This document shows, piece by piece, positions 23,114 to 35,632 of a DNA stretch of 64,000 nucleotides (its first letter is position 1; each line of letters begins with the position of its first letter). The notes under the pieces are model-generated. The model did no database searches and was not told where the DNA came from. It saw only the letters and a program-made list of their open reading frames with translations. Both the position numbers and the translations under genes were made by a program. This DNA comes from Neoscytalidium dimidiatum (taxonomy: Eukaryota; Ascomycota; Dothideomycetes; Botryosphaeriales; Botryosphaeriaceae), in contig CM074695.1 in the NCBI GenBank assembly GCA_037367355.1, positions 2,542,001 through 2,606,000 on the forward strand. Direction: 5' to 3'.

Positions 23114-26100
23114 GGCGGATATATGAGGCGCGGCCAGGCGCTAGTTGGGCATTGGTGGTGGGCTTGTGGAGAAGATTGAAGATGGATTCGGAATTCTAGT
23201 GGCTACGGACAGGGAGCGCTGGGTGGGCGCGTCAGGTACCGGAAGGCGGGCAGCAGGGTTATCGTGGCTCGACTGTAGGGCTTGTCGGGCTCTGGGAGCT
23301 AGCGCAGCAGCGGACGAGAAGAGTTGAGGAATTGGTCAGTGAGGAGGATGGAGGAGGGCATTGGAGAGATGAGGAAGCGGACGGCGGGCTGTGTGGTCAT
23401 GGAAGTGTGGGGAAGCGGTGGTGCACAGCAGCTGCACGCAGCCGCGGCAGCCCTCGTGCGCGATGATCTGGGAAGGCAGTGGAAGAGGGTTGAGCAATCG
23501 GAGCGACCTGGAGCGACATGGAGCCTCTCGGGGGGTGGCCGGGGCGCAGACTGGAGCCACGTCTGCGGCGGCTCTATCTGCTGCCATTGACGGCGATGAG
23601 TGAGCGTGGGCGAGGGCGTGGGAGATGCGGGAGATTGTCCGGCGCTGCAGCCCATCTCGTACAGAGTTACGGGCATATGCAGGCCTGGCTGCCGGCGGCG
23701 TCAATTGGGCGCCGGGCGGCAGGCGTTGGGGCGCGGCTTTGGCAGCTTGATGCTGCTGGCCGGCCCGCCGCGGTGGGCGTCGAGGTAGCCCGCCGTGCCG
23801 CCGGCCTGCGTCACGGAAGCATCGTCACTGGCGCAAGGATCCATCTCGCGAGTAAGCGGCGAGCAGGTGGCAGGTGGCAGGTGGCGGGTAGCGGGTAGCG
23901 GGCGTGGGAGAGCGAGGAGCGAGGGCTGGGCTTGGGGCTGGCATGAGTTGACGTGTCGCGCCTCACTCGCCGTGACTTTCTTTCGCCCGCACGCGCGCCT
24001 CCGTACCGGCCCGCTTTGCTTTTGGCCTGAGCCTGAGATTTTCGCCGGCTTGCGACATCGCTCATCGCTCATCGCTCATCGCTCGCATCCTCCGCGTCGA
24101 TCGCCGTGTCCAAGCCCAGCCCACGCGTGGAACGTGGGACCTATGCGCCCGCTGTGCCAATGTCACATGTTGCTGTTGCTCCCAAGCAGCCCCGACCATA
24201 TTTGCAGATGACGACGGGCCTTGCCGGGCAATCCAATGCCTCCACGACTGCATCTCTGCCGTCTCACACCACGTCCGGATTACCGCATCGGTATGCTCCC
24301 ATCGGCAACAGGTGTTCGCTGACAGAGCTCCTCGTCCCAGCCTGCATCATGCGGCTGCCAGCGGATCCCTCTCCTCACATCTCCCAGCACCAGCCGACCC
24401 TCTGCTCAGCACCCCCGATCCGTTCTGGCTGGCCCTGCGCGTCAGCGCATGAACCTGCTTCCTGTTCGCATCTTGACACTGGTCTCGGACACGTCGTACG
24501 GGCTGCAGGGTGTGCTAGGAATAAGCGTTCCTAAACACGTTGAGCGTGCATTGTCACATTGCCTCCTCATCAGCCCTCTCCAATCACGCCGCTGCATGCC
24601 TCTATCCGCTGATATGTACAGCGCTACTCACATCTTTTGTTTGGCGTCGCGCCGGGCTGTCCACGCTGGACGCTCAGTCCTTGTGCCTTCCAACATGGCG
24701 TTTCGATCACTTGTGGCTGGATGACGGGCGTGCGTATCACGAATACATGCTGTCCTATAGTCTGCACAAAACGCTGCTGCTGATGGTGCTCCTCTTTGAC
24801 GGCTACGTTTGACATGCAGCCTCTGGGGCTGAACCTACCTGCACGCCAGTCCGAAATCCTCGATTGGCGCTATCCGTGAGTGGAAGATCTGCTAAGTGTG
24901 TATGGTATTGGCAATCACATCGACGACATAACGTCATGTGCAGCAGTGGTACAACGTAAGTTAGTACGTTTGAGAGATTTGAGCGATGGCGGAATCTGCC
25001 TTGTGCACCTTTAGTGGAAGCTTGATTGAAGGGCGGTCAGCGAAGGTTTATTTAGTGTACGGCCTCGATGTTCCGGCCACCAGCCGAGACTTCAAACCGG
25101 TCAAGCTGCAAGGCCTTCAGCGCAGGATATTTGACTGCCCTTCGCAGATATGTCACCGGTCGAAATTTGCGCGTCTCTTGAGTTGAGGCATTAAGAAGCT
25201 CCTCAGACTAGTACCAGAGTTCCTCATTGTTCCAGTTTGCACGGAACGCTGGACGGCCACGCGACTGCAACTATTTCTTCCGTTCAACCGCTGTCTTTTT
25301 TTTTTCCACCACATCTATACACTTCTCATCTTCTCGAGGTCATGCGCAAATTCAAGGTTGAAGATATGGACTGCCTTCCCCTTACCGCGACCCCGTAAAA
25401 TAATTGAGGTTAGATGACCCCTGCGCGGCACACAGGATTTCATGTTTTATCCTATCTCATTGTGTACTGAAGGATAAATCTCGGATGTAGAGCACCTATG
25501 CGGTCTGAAATGTGCAAAGATATAGATTATTTCCATGAAAGGAGGGCCCTTCACAGGGTGGTTGGGAAATGACGATGTTTTTGCGTGAAGTCGTGAGTGG
25601 GTTGTGTTTTTTTTTTTTTTTTTCTTCGCATCTTGTCTGAATTTCCTCCGTGTCCCGCTCGATGCTGTCTTCAACAAGTGACCTGCAAGCGGCGAACAAC
25701 ACACCCAAGTCTCGCTACGATTGGACGCGGCTGAAGACTGAGAAAACGGGATTTCGGAGGCTTGAGGCTTCCGGGTGGCGGGGCTCAAACAACGAAGCAA
25801 GAGGCTGACAGATTTCGCAGATTGCCGATTCGAACGCCACAGTAAGCAGCTTAATAACAAGCGAGAGCAGAGCAACAACATCCGGACGCATACGGACGAA
25901 AAGCCCAGGATATGTCGTCGACCAGCAGTAAAGCGGGAATGGGCCCATCCATTGTCTGTATATCCGGGAAAGTGCCTCGGCACAAGGGTCGTATTCGAGT
26001 CTGGAACCCGGCGCCCGGCCCGGCGCCAGGCCACTTCTCCGTATCGCGCTGACATCACGGCCGAACGTTGCTCTCTCTCTCTCTCGGCCAGATGTACTCC

Positions 26101-26449
26101 TCCTCCTCCTCCCCACCTCTCACTCCGGATACCTTTCTCATCCGATCTCAATTTGTCAGCCCCCGATGGCTTACCACCGTCTTGGCTCCCCTCGATTACT
26201 GCTTTGCGATAGGCCGATTTGATGCTGTCGACGGTTTCGGGTGGGTGGGTTCTTCACGGAGGACTTCTTCTTCCATCGGTCCACTAGCTCCTCTTGGTAA
26301 GGGGCCTGGCATGCCACCACCAACGCCCTTGGCCTTGCGGCCAAACTTAAATCGACCTCCCCGCCCGGACTTTATAGTCGCTTCTCCGCCGACTACCTTC
26401 GATCAACCTCCAATTGATCTCTCCACCTCATACAAGACACTCTGCAAAC
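23114..26449. other. 3.3-kb intergenic region between divergent genes
   Basis: I see no convincing gene. The left kilobase is GC-rich and is probably the promoter and leader of the giant gene. Near 24053-24083 a CTCATCG unit recurs about four times, and near 23870-23905 short GGTGGCA/GGGTAGC units recur. A T run lies at about 25608-25623. CT-rich sequence at 26070-26090 and 26380-26449 is typical of the leader of the reductase gene. Confidence 0.4.
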
Positions 26450-27557
26450 ATGTCCGCTCCCACCACCACTCGCCAATGGGTGCTCAACAAGCAGATCACG
26501 GGCATGCCCGTTCTCGACGGCCCTGACGCCACCTTCTCGCTCAAGACCGTCGACCTCCCGCCGCTCAAGGACGGCCAAGTCCTCATCCAGAACAAGTTCC
26601 TGTCCAACGACCCCGCTCAACGCGGCTGGATCGCCCCAATTGCCTCTCCGGACCGTCTATACGTGCCTCCAGTTCGGCCTGGTGACGTCATGCGCGCCTA
26701 TGCGATCGCCGAGGTCGTTGAATCCAAGGCCGAGTCGCTGCCCAAGGGAACTCTCGTGCAGGCGTGGCCGGGTTGGACCGAATACGCTGTTCAGGATGCT
26801 TCCGCCCTACAGCCCCTCCAGAACATCCCTGGCGTTTCGCCCACGCAGTTCCTGGGCGCACTCGGCATGACTGGCTTGACGGCATACTACGGGACGAAGA
26901 TTGTCGCAGAGGCTAAGCCGGATGATATCCTTATCGTGAGCGGCGCCGCGGGTGCTACGGGAAGCATGGTCGTGCAAGTACGGAATCGCCTCGATCTCAT
27001 CGAACGCAGGTATCGCTGACCAGCCCGGACAGATCGCGAAGAAGCTCATTGGCGTTAAGACGGTCATTGGTATTGCCGGCAGCGACGCGAAGTGCGCGTG
27101 GGTCAAGAGCCTCGGTGCCGATGTCTGCCTGAACTACAAGTCGCCTACTTTCAAGGAAGATCTTGCGGCTGCCACTCCCAACTACGCCAATGTATACTTC
27201 GACAATGTTGGTGGTGAGATTCTCGATCTCGTGATCTCTCGTATGGCCCTCCACGGCCGCGTTGCCATTTGCGGCGCCATCTCCGCCTACAACGGTACTA
27301 GCGGCCAACTGCTGAAAAACTGGTTCGACGTCATCTCCATGAGACTCCAGCTCAAGGGCTTTATCGTGCTTGATTGGGTCCAGCAGGGCAAGACGAAGGA
27401 GAGCTTGGGCGAGATTGCCGAAGCAGCAAAGGCGGGCAAGATCAAGCTCAGCGACGAGGGCGAGACGGTCGTGCCTACCGCGTTCGAAGAGATCCCCAAG
27501 ACCTGGGTGAAGTTGTTTGATGGCTCGAACACTGGAAAGCTGGTGACCAAGTTGTGA
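26450..27557 (+). CDS. MDR-family NADPH-dependent oxidoreductase (alkenal/prostaglandin reductase type)
   Basis: Expected to reduce alpha,beta-unsaturated carbonyls with NADPH in the cytosol; the substrate is not known. Exon 1 is 26450-26977 and exon 2 is 27033-27557, joined across a 55-base phase-0 intron, giving 350 residues, typical of the zinc-free leukotriene-B4-dehydrogenase/CurA-like group. Visible features are RQWVLNKQITGMP at the start, NDPAQRGWI, GALGMTGLTAYYG, the dinucleotide-binding loop VSGAAGATGSMVVQ at about residues 163-176, and AICGAISAYN in the second half. There are no zinc-ligand Cys clusters. Start chosen at the ATG preceded by ACAAAC, at the usual N-terminus of the family. 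Confidence 0.92.
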
Positions 27558-28416
27558 AAGAAGAGCCGGAGAGTAAAAGGTTATCGCGAGGGATTTTCGG
27601 GTACGGCCGTTTGCAAAGGGGCAAGATGGTCAGTGAGTCTTGTTGGCGACACGCCCAACGGGACTGTGCGCCCTCGGCGTTGCGATATTCAAAATTGCGG
27701 TGCGTAAAGCATCCTTCGTTTGAAGTATTCTTAGGAGCACGAAGCGGCCTGAGACACGGAGTTGCGCCCACCACCAATCGCATTTAGTCGCACTGTCTTG
27801 CATGCGTCCTCTTCTTGTCAGCCTGGGGCTGAACATCGCACGCGACGCTCGTCCGCTTAATTAGCTCTTGTGATGATCAAATTCACTGCCAAAGCTCGTG
27901 CGTCTTCCTTTCCATTTCTCTTGAATTCTGTGCGCTTCATGCTGCGTGAGATCGTGACGACGGTCCCTTGGGTGCTGCCGGTTCAACCAGCGCTTGGAAG
28001 CGTCCAGGCGACTCCCCGCGCGCACGAAAATTTTCGCCGCCTCTCCAGAAGGCAACAAACGGCAGGCCTGCAGCGCCAGAATGGCTGGCCAATGCTGATC
28101 CGCCAGCGGATGATCGACCGTCAACGGTCCGACGCGGATGCCTTCCAGCGCTCAAACCCGGGCGACCAAGCCTCAACTCATAAAAAAAGCAAACGCATCT
28201 TAAGACATGGCCAGCACCGCCGCCCATAAAGCCCGCCCCGTCTGCTCCCGCCCGCCTTCCCGCGGGCTTTGTTGTCATGAGTGTAGCAGCAGCAGCAGCC
28301 AACCCTGCCCGGATCTCTCCCGCCTGACACGGCTCTCGCAGGTCGAGCCCAAGACGCTTCCCTGACAACACCCATAAGCGCAGCGATTACTCCGCTTCGC
28401 CCGCCAACGGGAACTC

Positions 28417-28448
<32 letters not shown>

Positions 28449-28941
28449 GGACCCCTGCTGCCTGGTACGCACGACTCGCCCGGCCCCTCTTTATCCAGGC
28501 AAACAAAAACAACTGACGAGACTTTCGTAGACTCAACACCAGCACAACCCGTTGAGCGGAGAGATCGACAGGCTGCAACTGTGTGACAACCATTGCTCGT
28601 CCCGACCCTCAATCGCATAAAGGGCCAACGTCAGCGACAAGCTCTGGAGCTTCTCTTCAAAGGTCCTTCACTCGTCAAGTCTCACCGGCGTCCGCTTCAT
28701 CACCTATCTCGCGCCAGCCGAAAGACACAGACCCCTCACCTCCGCGGAGTCCCTGAAACTGCGCGCGACCAACAGATCGATACCCCGCTCTTGAGTCAAC
28801 AAGGCCGCTCTCAGCAACCTCCAATTCGACGCGTTCGCACTCCAATCGGCGTCCTTACCTTCGACACTCGATACATCGCAAACGGTTGCGACCGGAGGAG
28901 AATCAGAAGAAGCGACAAAAGAAAAAGAAAAACATCCGACA
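27558..28941. other. Intergenic region with a CT microsatellite
   Basis: No gene seen. The right part is CT- and A-rich and probably forms the promoter and long leader of the small Cys-rich gene at 28942. Confidence 0.4.
28423..28448. repeat. (CT)13 microsatellite
   Basis: Thirteen uninterrupted CT units. It lies about 0.5 kb before the small gene and may belong to its core promoter, as CT blocks often do in fungi. Confidence 0.9.
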
Positions 28942-29157
28942 ATGTGCAAAGAGTTCGAGCAGATCCACACCTGCCGCCACTACGGCGCCAAGCGCCTCGA
29001 GATGTGCGAGCCCATCCGCGCCCGCCGTGGCTTCTGCCTCGGCGTCGCTGAGTTCTATGAGCGCGTCGGCGAGAAGTGTCCTAGCTGCCAGCGCGCTGAG
29101 GGGTGGGTGTTGGAGGGAAGGAAGGCAACCGCCACCGCTACCGCCGCTGCGAAGTAA
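28942..29157 (+). CDS. Small Cys/His-rich protein, 71 aa (paralog of the gene at 31693)
   Basis: Function unknown. The protein begins MCKEFEQIHTCRH and has Cys at 2, 11, 22, 32, 46 and 49 and His at 13; the last pair is CPSC. This pattern suggests a small zinc-binding fold. The spacing C2-C11-x-H13-C22 is identical to the 60-residue protein at 31693, so the two are probably paralogs. The tail is an Ala/Thr-rich extension. The ATG follows an A-rich leader (AACATCCGACA), as in real fungal starts. There is no signal peptide, so it is probably cytosolic or nuclear. Confidence 0.65.
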   Translation: MCKEFEQIHTCRHYGAKRLEMCEPIRARRGFCLGVAEFYERVGEKCPSCQRAEGWVLEGRKATATATAAAK

Positions 29158-30181
29158 GAGTGTGAGAGAGTAGTAGACCCTCTCCTCGATGTGCACAGGA
29201 GCACGGAGAGATACCTGTTTCTTGTTTCGCTTCGAGGGGCCACGCGTTCCTCCTCCCTCCCATTCCTTCTCCTCCTCCTCCCTTCGCTTGCTGGATCCTC
29301 TCGAGTCTCGACCCGGCTGGCTCCGCGATTCCGGCCCCCACAATAAATGGAACTCCTTCTTTTCCCGTCACTGTCTGGACCTGAAAATGGTCCGATAAGA
29401 GAGAGGCATTAGTGGGTCCGGCCTATCCATCTTTTCTTTGCTTCTTTTCCCCGTTTTTCGGCTTTGCTTCTAGACCTCACGACACTACATTGGTACGGCT
29501 TTTGTCTTTCACTTCTTTTCAGATGTCTCTTAGGGAATATTTGGTATGATACCCCTTGGCGTGGAGTATGGGATCCTCTTTCCTTTCCTTTTTCCTTGCT
29601 GTGTTTCAAAAGCTGTTCTCTTTCCTTTCTTCCTACTTCATCTCGTTTCATCTACGACGGAATGATCATTTATTGACTTTTATTCTTACTTCGATTCCTT
29701 TCTTATATTCTTTCACTGTTATTGACATACGGCTCGCCCATCTCTTCTGGTCGCTTGTTTTTCATTAGTATATCCATAGCGTTGTTGTGTTGTCTCTGCT
29801 CAGCCAAAAGTATCCCATCATTTTCCCATCTCCATCAAGACGCTCTCAAACAACCAATCGTTGCTCTGCCGTGACTCTGACGGGACCGCCTTGCTCGAAC
29901 AAATACATTGAAGCTGCTAGCTCGTTTGGAGGACTTCTCAGCCCGGACTCTTACCTGTATTGATTTCACGATAGGCTGCACTCTCAAGAAAAGCCATGGT
30001 TTCTCACATCAAAGCCACCAACATGACGCACAGCATCGACCATCAAATCACGGAAATCAATAAACTAGGATCGCCTTGCCGCACGCCTCAAGCCATCGAG
30101 GCTGATCACGAAGCATCGGCGCTCTCTACCAAAGCACGCTCCCAGCAGAACCGAGAGTGAGCCTGGACCACGGGCGCTTCT
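29158..30181. other. Intergenic region, no gene seen
   Basis: T-rich after 29400, consistent with the 3' flanks of two converging small genes. Confidence 0.4.
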
Positions 30182-30397
30182 TCACATGCCCTCCTGCCTA
30201 TTCCGGGCGCCGCCCGTGGCGTAGTAGTCGCGCCAGCAGCGAGCCTGCGGGCAGGGGTTCGGGACGTTGCGGACGTGCATGTACGGCGGGTGCTGCGCGT
30301 GGCTGGCGGAACCGCACTTGCGGACCGCGTACTCGCTGTGAGGGCAGCGGTCGTACTTCGTGATGTAGCCGTGGCAGTTGCAGTTGGGGTCGCTCAT
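30182..30397 (-). CDS. Small Cys/His-rich protein, 71 aa
   Basis: Function unknown. It begins MSDPNCNCHGYITKYDRCPH. Cys occur at 6, 8, 18, 28, 49 and 54 with His at 9 and 20. The C18-x-H20-7-C28 block resembles the CxH-8-C block of the neighbouring small proteins, so it may be a diverged relative in opposite orientation. Two in-frame upstream starts are weaker. No signal peptide or membrane segment is visible. A coding origin is supported mainly by the ordered Cys/His spacing and its neighbours. Confidence 0.5.
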   Translation of the reverse strand: MSDPNCNCHGYITKYDRCPHSEYAVRKCGSASHAQHPPYMHVRNVPNPCPQARCWRDYYATGGARNRQEGM

Positions 30398-31692
30398 ACT
30401 GCGGGACTGGTTTCGCAAGTTATGTCAAGGTTTGGCGGATGTCTTTCGTGCGGCTGTCGGGGTTTGGGGGAGGGGGAGGGGGATTGCCTTCTTCTGCAGC
30501 TGCGATGCCGGGGGTTGGTGCGTAGGAGGAGGGTTGCATATCCACATATTTTGGCGCATATATATCCTCAAGAGGTACAAAGCTCGCTGTATCAGGCTCT
30601 TGATGTGGTAGTGCTCGAGGTCAGTGGGCATTGGTGGGCTATGGTTTCGAAGCACATGCTGACTAGGTGGAGAGGATAAAGCGGGTTGAGTTCCCACGCA
30701 AACAGCGTATACTTCACAAAATGGTTGATTCTTATGAAGTTGGCTCTCAATTTACGATTGTTAGGATTCCTCAAGGCCCACATGGTAAAAGAGGCTTCTC
30801 CTATACTGTCGTGCTGGGTCATGATATCAACATACGTTTGTACGCTGCTTGATTCACGCTAGTTCAGCGTATAGCCAAGTACGTGCACTATGCACCAAAG
30901 AATTATCAGTCATACTCTTATGAAAGCCTCTGATGTGTAGAATCTGAGCGAACACGAGTATTGGACAGTATAGAAGAGTCCCGATCGACCGGCACCATCG
31001 TCCCAAGACTACGGGACTGCTTTTGGAGCTGTTCTCAACAGCGGAGACCGCCATCAAGCACCTGCTTGTACTTAAACAAACACATACATCAATATCTCAG
31101 CCCGGAAAACCGTAGTATGGCCGCACACGACTCACCCAATAAGCCGAACCTCAGCATCGTCTTTTCGAACGTCGAGCACCAAGCCTTATCACAAGCGCAC
31201 CTCCCCAGATCTCAGCCCGCGCCACGAGTTCTCAGCACGCAGCAATCCCGCAGCCGAGCCCCACGTGGCCGACGGGTGTGTGTGTGTGCGCGCGCGCGCG
31301 GCATCTCAGCTGCAAGCCAGCGCAAGGATCGGCACCATCGACCTCACCGGGCACGAACGGACCCGCGTGGGCCACGAGAAAACAATGCAGAGCATTGCGC
31401 CACCGCTCGATCGCGTAATCGGGCTCTTTTGCTTATTTGCAAGACATGGCGCATTGTTGCAGGCCGAACCTTCCGCGGGGGGGAAGCACAGGAAGAGAGA
31501 GAGAGAAAAAAAAAAAAAAAAAGCATGCGCAGAAAAGCGAACACGCATTCGTTCGTGGAGTCCGCGACGCAGCTAGAACATCATATTTACTCCGCGAATG
31601 CTGAGAAGGGCAAAACGTCCTCCACATACCACTTGATTGACGAAGTTCTCCAACATAGTTTCAGAAACTCTCGCTCGCTCGGCCCACGGAGA
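30398..31692. other. Intergenic region, no gene seen
   Basis: Contains a GT/GC dinucleotide run near 31276-31300 and an A run near 31507-31521. The open frame running into the next small gene lacks coding character before the Met at 31693. Confidence 0.4.
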
Positions 31693-31875
31693 ATGTGCCT
31701 GCAATACGTCACCAGATACGCCTGCGGGCACAAGAAGAAGACGCGGATGGTCGTCTGCGCTAGGGCAATGGGAAGATTCTGCGGGATTGCCCGAGTCACT
31801 GAGAACAACTCCATTTTCGCCTGCAGGCGAGGCTGTACCGGACCGCGGCCGGGAGAGTCGCCGTGGATATACTGA
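31693..31875 (+). CDS. Small Cys/His-rich protein, 60 aa (paralog of the gene at 28942)
   Basis: Function unknown. The protein starts MCLQYVTRYACGH and has Cys at 2, 11, 22, 30, 44 and 48 and His at 13, matching the 28942 protein almost column by column. A Lys/Arg-rich stretch follows His13. Such a CxH plus paired-Cys arrangement is typical of tiny zinc-binding proteins. The frame extends upstream without a stop, but the Met at 31693 is chosen because homology to the paralog begins exactly there. Confidence 0.6.
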   Translation: MCLQYVTRYACGHKKKTRMVVCARAMGRFCGIARVTENNSIFACRRGCTGPRPGESPWIY

Positions 31876-32052
31876 ACATGAGGTCCGCCTCGGGCGCATG
31901 CGCACGGAAAAGTGCTATGTGCCTGAATTGATAACTAAATTGAATGAATTACTGTGAATTACTAAGAAAGTCCAACACTCTTTTTTCATAACGTGTCCTC
32001 GGCCACTCTTCTTCCCATTCTCGCTGCCTCAATTTCTCTCATACCCGACCAC

Positions 32053-35000
32053 TTACGTCCTCCCCGCAGCAACTAACCCCGCCACGGCCTCCCTCAACCT
32101 GGCTACTTCCTCCCTATCTCCTCCATTCTCTCTCACCCACTGCTCCGCCTTCTCGACCACCAACTCCCAACTCTCCTCCTCATCTCCCAACACCTTCCTC
32201 AAGTATTCCACCGCCAACAACGTCGCCGCCACCCTCCCAGGCGCAACACCCTTCGTCTTGACCTCCTCCATCCCAACCTGCACAACTCCCAACAACCTCT
32301 CCTCCCATTCCCAGAACCCGTCGAAGCTCTGCAACTCCACGACCTTCTCCAACGGCGATTGCCCCTCCCGCCTATCGTCGTGCTCCTCCGTCTCCTCATT
32401 CCCATCACCCAGCGCTCTAGTATAATGAGCAGACATACGCATCGCCTCACCTGCCATCTTCTTCCTCTTCCTCTTGTTTGCCTCTACGCCTAATTCAGAA
32501 GCCTCTTGCGCAAAGGCGCGCGATTGTGGAGCCGTTGAAGTCACGTTGACTATGAGTCTCCGCCTATCACCCGCGATCATCTCGTCAACCCACGTACTCG
32601 ACGGCAGCATCTTGGCGCTGAAGGGGGGCGCTTGCGACGCGCGTAGCATTGGAGGCTGGCGCGACGGTGACGGCGGCGGCGGTTGGGAAGAAAAGCTGTT
32701 ACATTGGACTGAGAGGGCGAAAGGGGAGGGAGATGACGCGGAAGAAGGGGGTTGGCGGGCGCCACCGCTGAGGCTAACACCTTGGTTTGGGGGGGATGAG
32801 GAGGAAGTGAGGAGGGCGCTGGCGTGGCCCATCTGCCTGCGAGCACGGTTTTCCTGCCGGAGGACCATGAGACTGGATTGGTAACCGGCGAGTGTTTGCG
32901 AGCCTGGGAGCGCGTCGAAGTTGTTAGTTACCACCTGAGCTAACGGGACGGAGGTGGGTGGAAATCTCATGGAAATCGTGGAGCCGAAGGGCAGCTTCCT
33001 CACGAGTCCTTTGTTTTTATCGGAAAGGTTGTTAACCATACCGGATGCGGATGCGGTTGCTGGCCTCTCGTCCAGATATTCCCAATCTTGTTGCATCTCC
33101 TCTGCGTCCTGTTTGTGATTTTGGTTGTGCTCTTCTAGCGCGACGAACGAGCACCACTTGCCGCCGACCTGGAATTGCACCCCCAAACGGACGGCTTCAC
33201 GCTCCACCATCTCCTCCCAGCGACTCTCCATCTTGTCTTTCAGCTTAGCACCGGTGGTATCGACGGCTTCGGCAAGCCAACCACGTCCCTCTTCAAGTTC
33301 GAGGACAGCTTTTCGAGCGGCAAGTTGGTGGATGGTCTCACCCTTACCATCATTTCCCGAGGCGAGCCTGACCGGAATCTCAAGCTCGAGTGGACCATGA
33401 GCCGAAGTGCCACGGAGGATGACGGAGGATGGAGTACGACCCGCAGCAGATGAGGTCGGAGAAAGCAGAAGGTAGACTGTTGTGCGATTGAATGGGAAAA
33501 GTGGGGGAATGGGAGAAGGAGCTTGGAGGATGGCAGGTGTGTCTATCGGAGGAAGATGGGCATAGCGGTCGGCATCATCAGAAGAATCTGCCTTCTCGTC
33601 TGGAGCATCAAGGTCGATCGACTCGTTGAACAGAGAAATCGGTGCCTTCCGTTTCTACATATTGATGGTAAGAGAATGATCCAGATGTGGCGGACAAATC
33701 GAGTTTACGTACCTCATCGACATGTGTCTCTGATCTCTTGTCTTCCAGTTTCAAATCAACGCGCAGACCATCCGTAACTTTCTCGATGATCTCAAAGTCA
33801 TCATCGGCTTCAACTCCCTCTTTCCCCTCCGCATACTTGACCTCCAAGCTGTAATCGGTGACATGCGGCGTCAAGGCACCCTTCAACATCCGCACCACCT
33901 TCCTGTCCAATTTCTCCTTCTCACCGACTGCCTGGGAGAAGCCATTTCCGGCCCTTGCAACACCTTCTACTAAAGCTGAGCTGGCATCGAGGCCCACGCC
34001 AAGAGTGAACACGCGGATTGGCTCCTTCTTCTCATGAATCTGCTCATTCAGATATGCAAAAATCCTCTCGTGGCCCCAGACATCGCCGTCGGTAAGCAGC
34101 ATGACCTCGAGTTCCATGTCTTTGTACCGATTTTCAATGGTAGCCTGAAGAGGGGCAAAGATATCCGTCCCACCATAGTTGGCGTCGAATTCTTCTACAT
34201 GTCTGGTTGCCTCGTCGAGAGTCTCCTGGGTATACGCCTTGCTCCTGGGCCACAAGAACGAATACCTGCTACCGAATGAGCAGATATTGAACTTCACGCC
34301 AACCGGCAGGCTCTTCAGAAAGACCTTAAGGGCTGATATTGCTGTGAATATCTTGTCACCACTACGCATACTCCCACTGCGGTCACAAATGAAGACGATT
34401 TCGGGCTTGATAGATGGCAACGAGAACTTGGGAACCAAAGTTGTCATGAGAGCGCGCTGCTGAGGGATGTGGGGATGGGCCTCAAGGACTGCGATAGGCC
34501 TCTCTGCATCCTTTGTAATCACCTGTAAAACGAAGTCTTTGTCGAGCTCGGCAGTCCCGAGGCTCAGGGTTGCAGATGCTTTGGTCATGGTGGGTTCGGT
34601 GTCCGGGGACGCAGAAGTTGTGCCCATGGAGACGGCAATTGGATGAGTTGGTGAGCGGAGCTGCTTGATATAAGATCCGTCATCTAGTACTGCATCGACA
34701 ACAATCTCCATGCCACCTTGGGCGTGTGCAGAGACTGACTCCGGCGCGCTGACAAGCTCACCAGGGTACTGGCCGTAGCGAGGGGCAATAGCGGTCGGTA
34801 TGGTGAAACGGATACCGTCGACCTCGGCATCATGTTTCAGTTCGCCTAGGTAGGTGACTTCTGAAATTAGAGTTGCTCCAGGGGGGATATTTCCGATAGT
34901 AGTGTTGAAGACGTCAGCTGCACTGGGCAGCTGCTCTAGAAGACCAGCGATCTCGCCACGCTCAATAGCGGCATTAAAGTCGGCCTTAGCCTTCTCCTTC

Positions 35001-35284
35001 TCCTGGACGCGACCTGTGATGACACGATCGCCTATCCGGCAGCTAAAGCCAACCACCGAGGTACCGTCGAACAATGGAAAGGTGTAGCGGGCACTCTTGA
35101 TAGCTTTCGTTTGGTCGGGATTGGTGAATGTCTGAGTGAGGACTGTCCGAGAAATCCTACCGAGGATAGTCGTGTGCGACTTAAGGGCGACTTGAGGGAG
35201 GTAGTGTCTTTTCCATTGCATCCAAGGTGGATACTCTGGGTGGTGTGTTGTGTAATAAAACCCGCAAATATGGTCAGGAGCCAT
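32053..35284 (-). CDS. VIT and VWA domain protein, 1057 aa
   Basis: A large, probably cytosolic, adhesion/scaffold-type protein of the inter-alpha-trypsin-inhibitor-like family (VWA5A/PARP4-related architecture); its role in fungi is not established. Exon 1 is 35284-33713 and exon 2 is 33654-32053 with a 58-base phase-0 intron. The VIT domain covers about residues 10-140 (YTFPLFDGTSVVGFSCRIGDRVITG). The VWA domain follows near 290-460 with an intact MIDAS, DRSGSM, at D301. A Ser/Pro-rich linker and a C-terminal segment containing LQSFDGFWEWEERLL, typical of the VWA5A/PARP4 tail, complete it. There is no signal peptide. Confidence 0.88.
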
Positions 35285-35632
35285 GATGGGCGGTGGCAGG
35301 TCAAGGGTATCTATCGATGGTAGGCGTGTAATGCTCGAGAGTTTGGTGAAGGTTGACGACGGTTTTTCTAGGTAGTAGCTGCCGAGTTCTAAGAAACGGT
35401 GGTGGCTTTAAATACCCGAACTAAAGTGGCGTGTGGTTGCTGCCTACTCGAGAATACGACTGCCTGACCAGTCATAGCCAATAACCCCACAAACTACCTT
35501 AAGCGAGGAAATGAGGGACCCATTTAAACTTTAGCATCTACTCAATGTAACATCTCCTTCACAGATGGGTTGTCAAAAGTTGCTTGTCGATTGTGCATGA
35601 TGTGTAACGATAGGAATGACGTCGGTGAAAGG
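35285..35632. other. Upstream region of the VIT/VWA gene
   Basis: Short AT-richer stretch with TTTAAATA at about 35408, a possible TATA-like element some 125 bases before the VIT/VWA start. No gene seen. Confidence 0.35.

Noticed and set aside
25930..26040. tRNA-like text near GGGTCGTATTCGAGTC
   Set aside because: No acceptor stem or anticodon arm can be folded around it by eye.
25447..26151. Minus-strand open frame of 234 codons
   Set aside because: Contains a Lys run from a T tract and no protein-like order; lies in promoter-like DNA.
31276..31300. GT/GC dinucleotide run as a functional Z-DNA or CRISPR-like element
   Set aside because: Too short and lone; no spacers or partner repeats.
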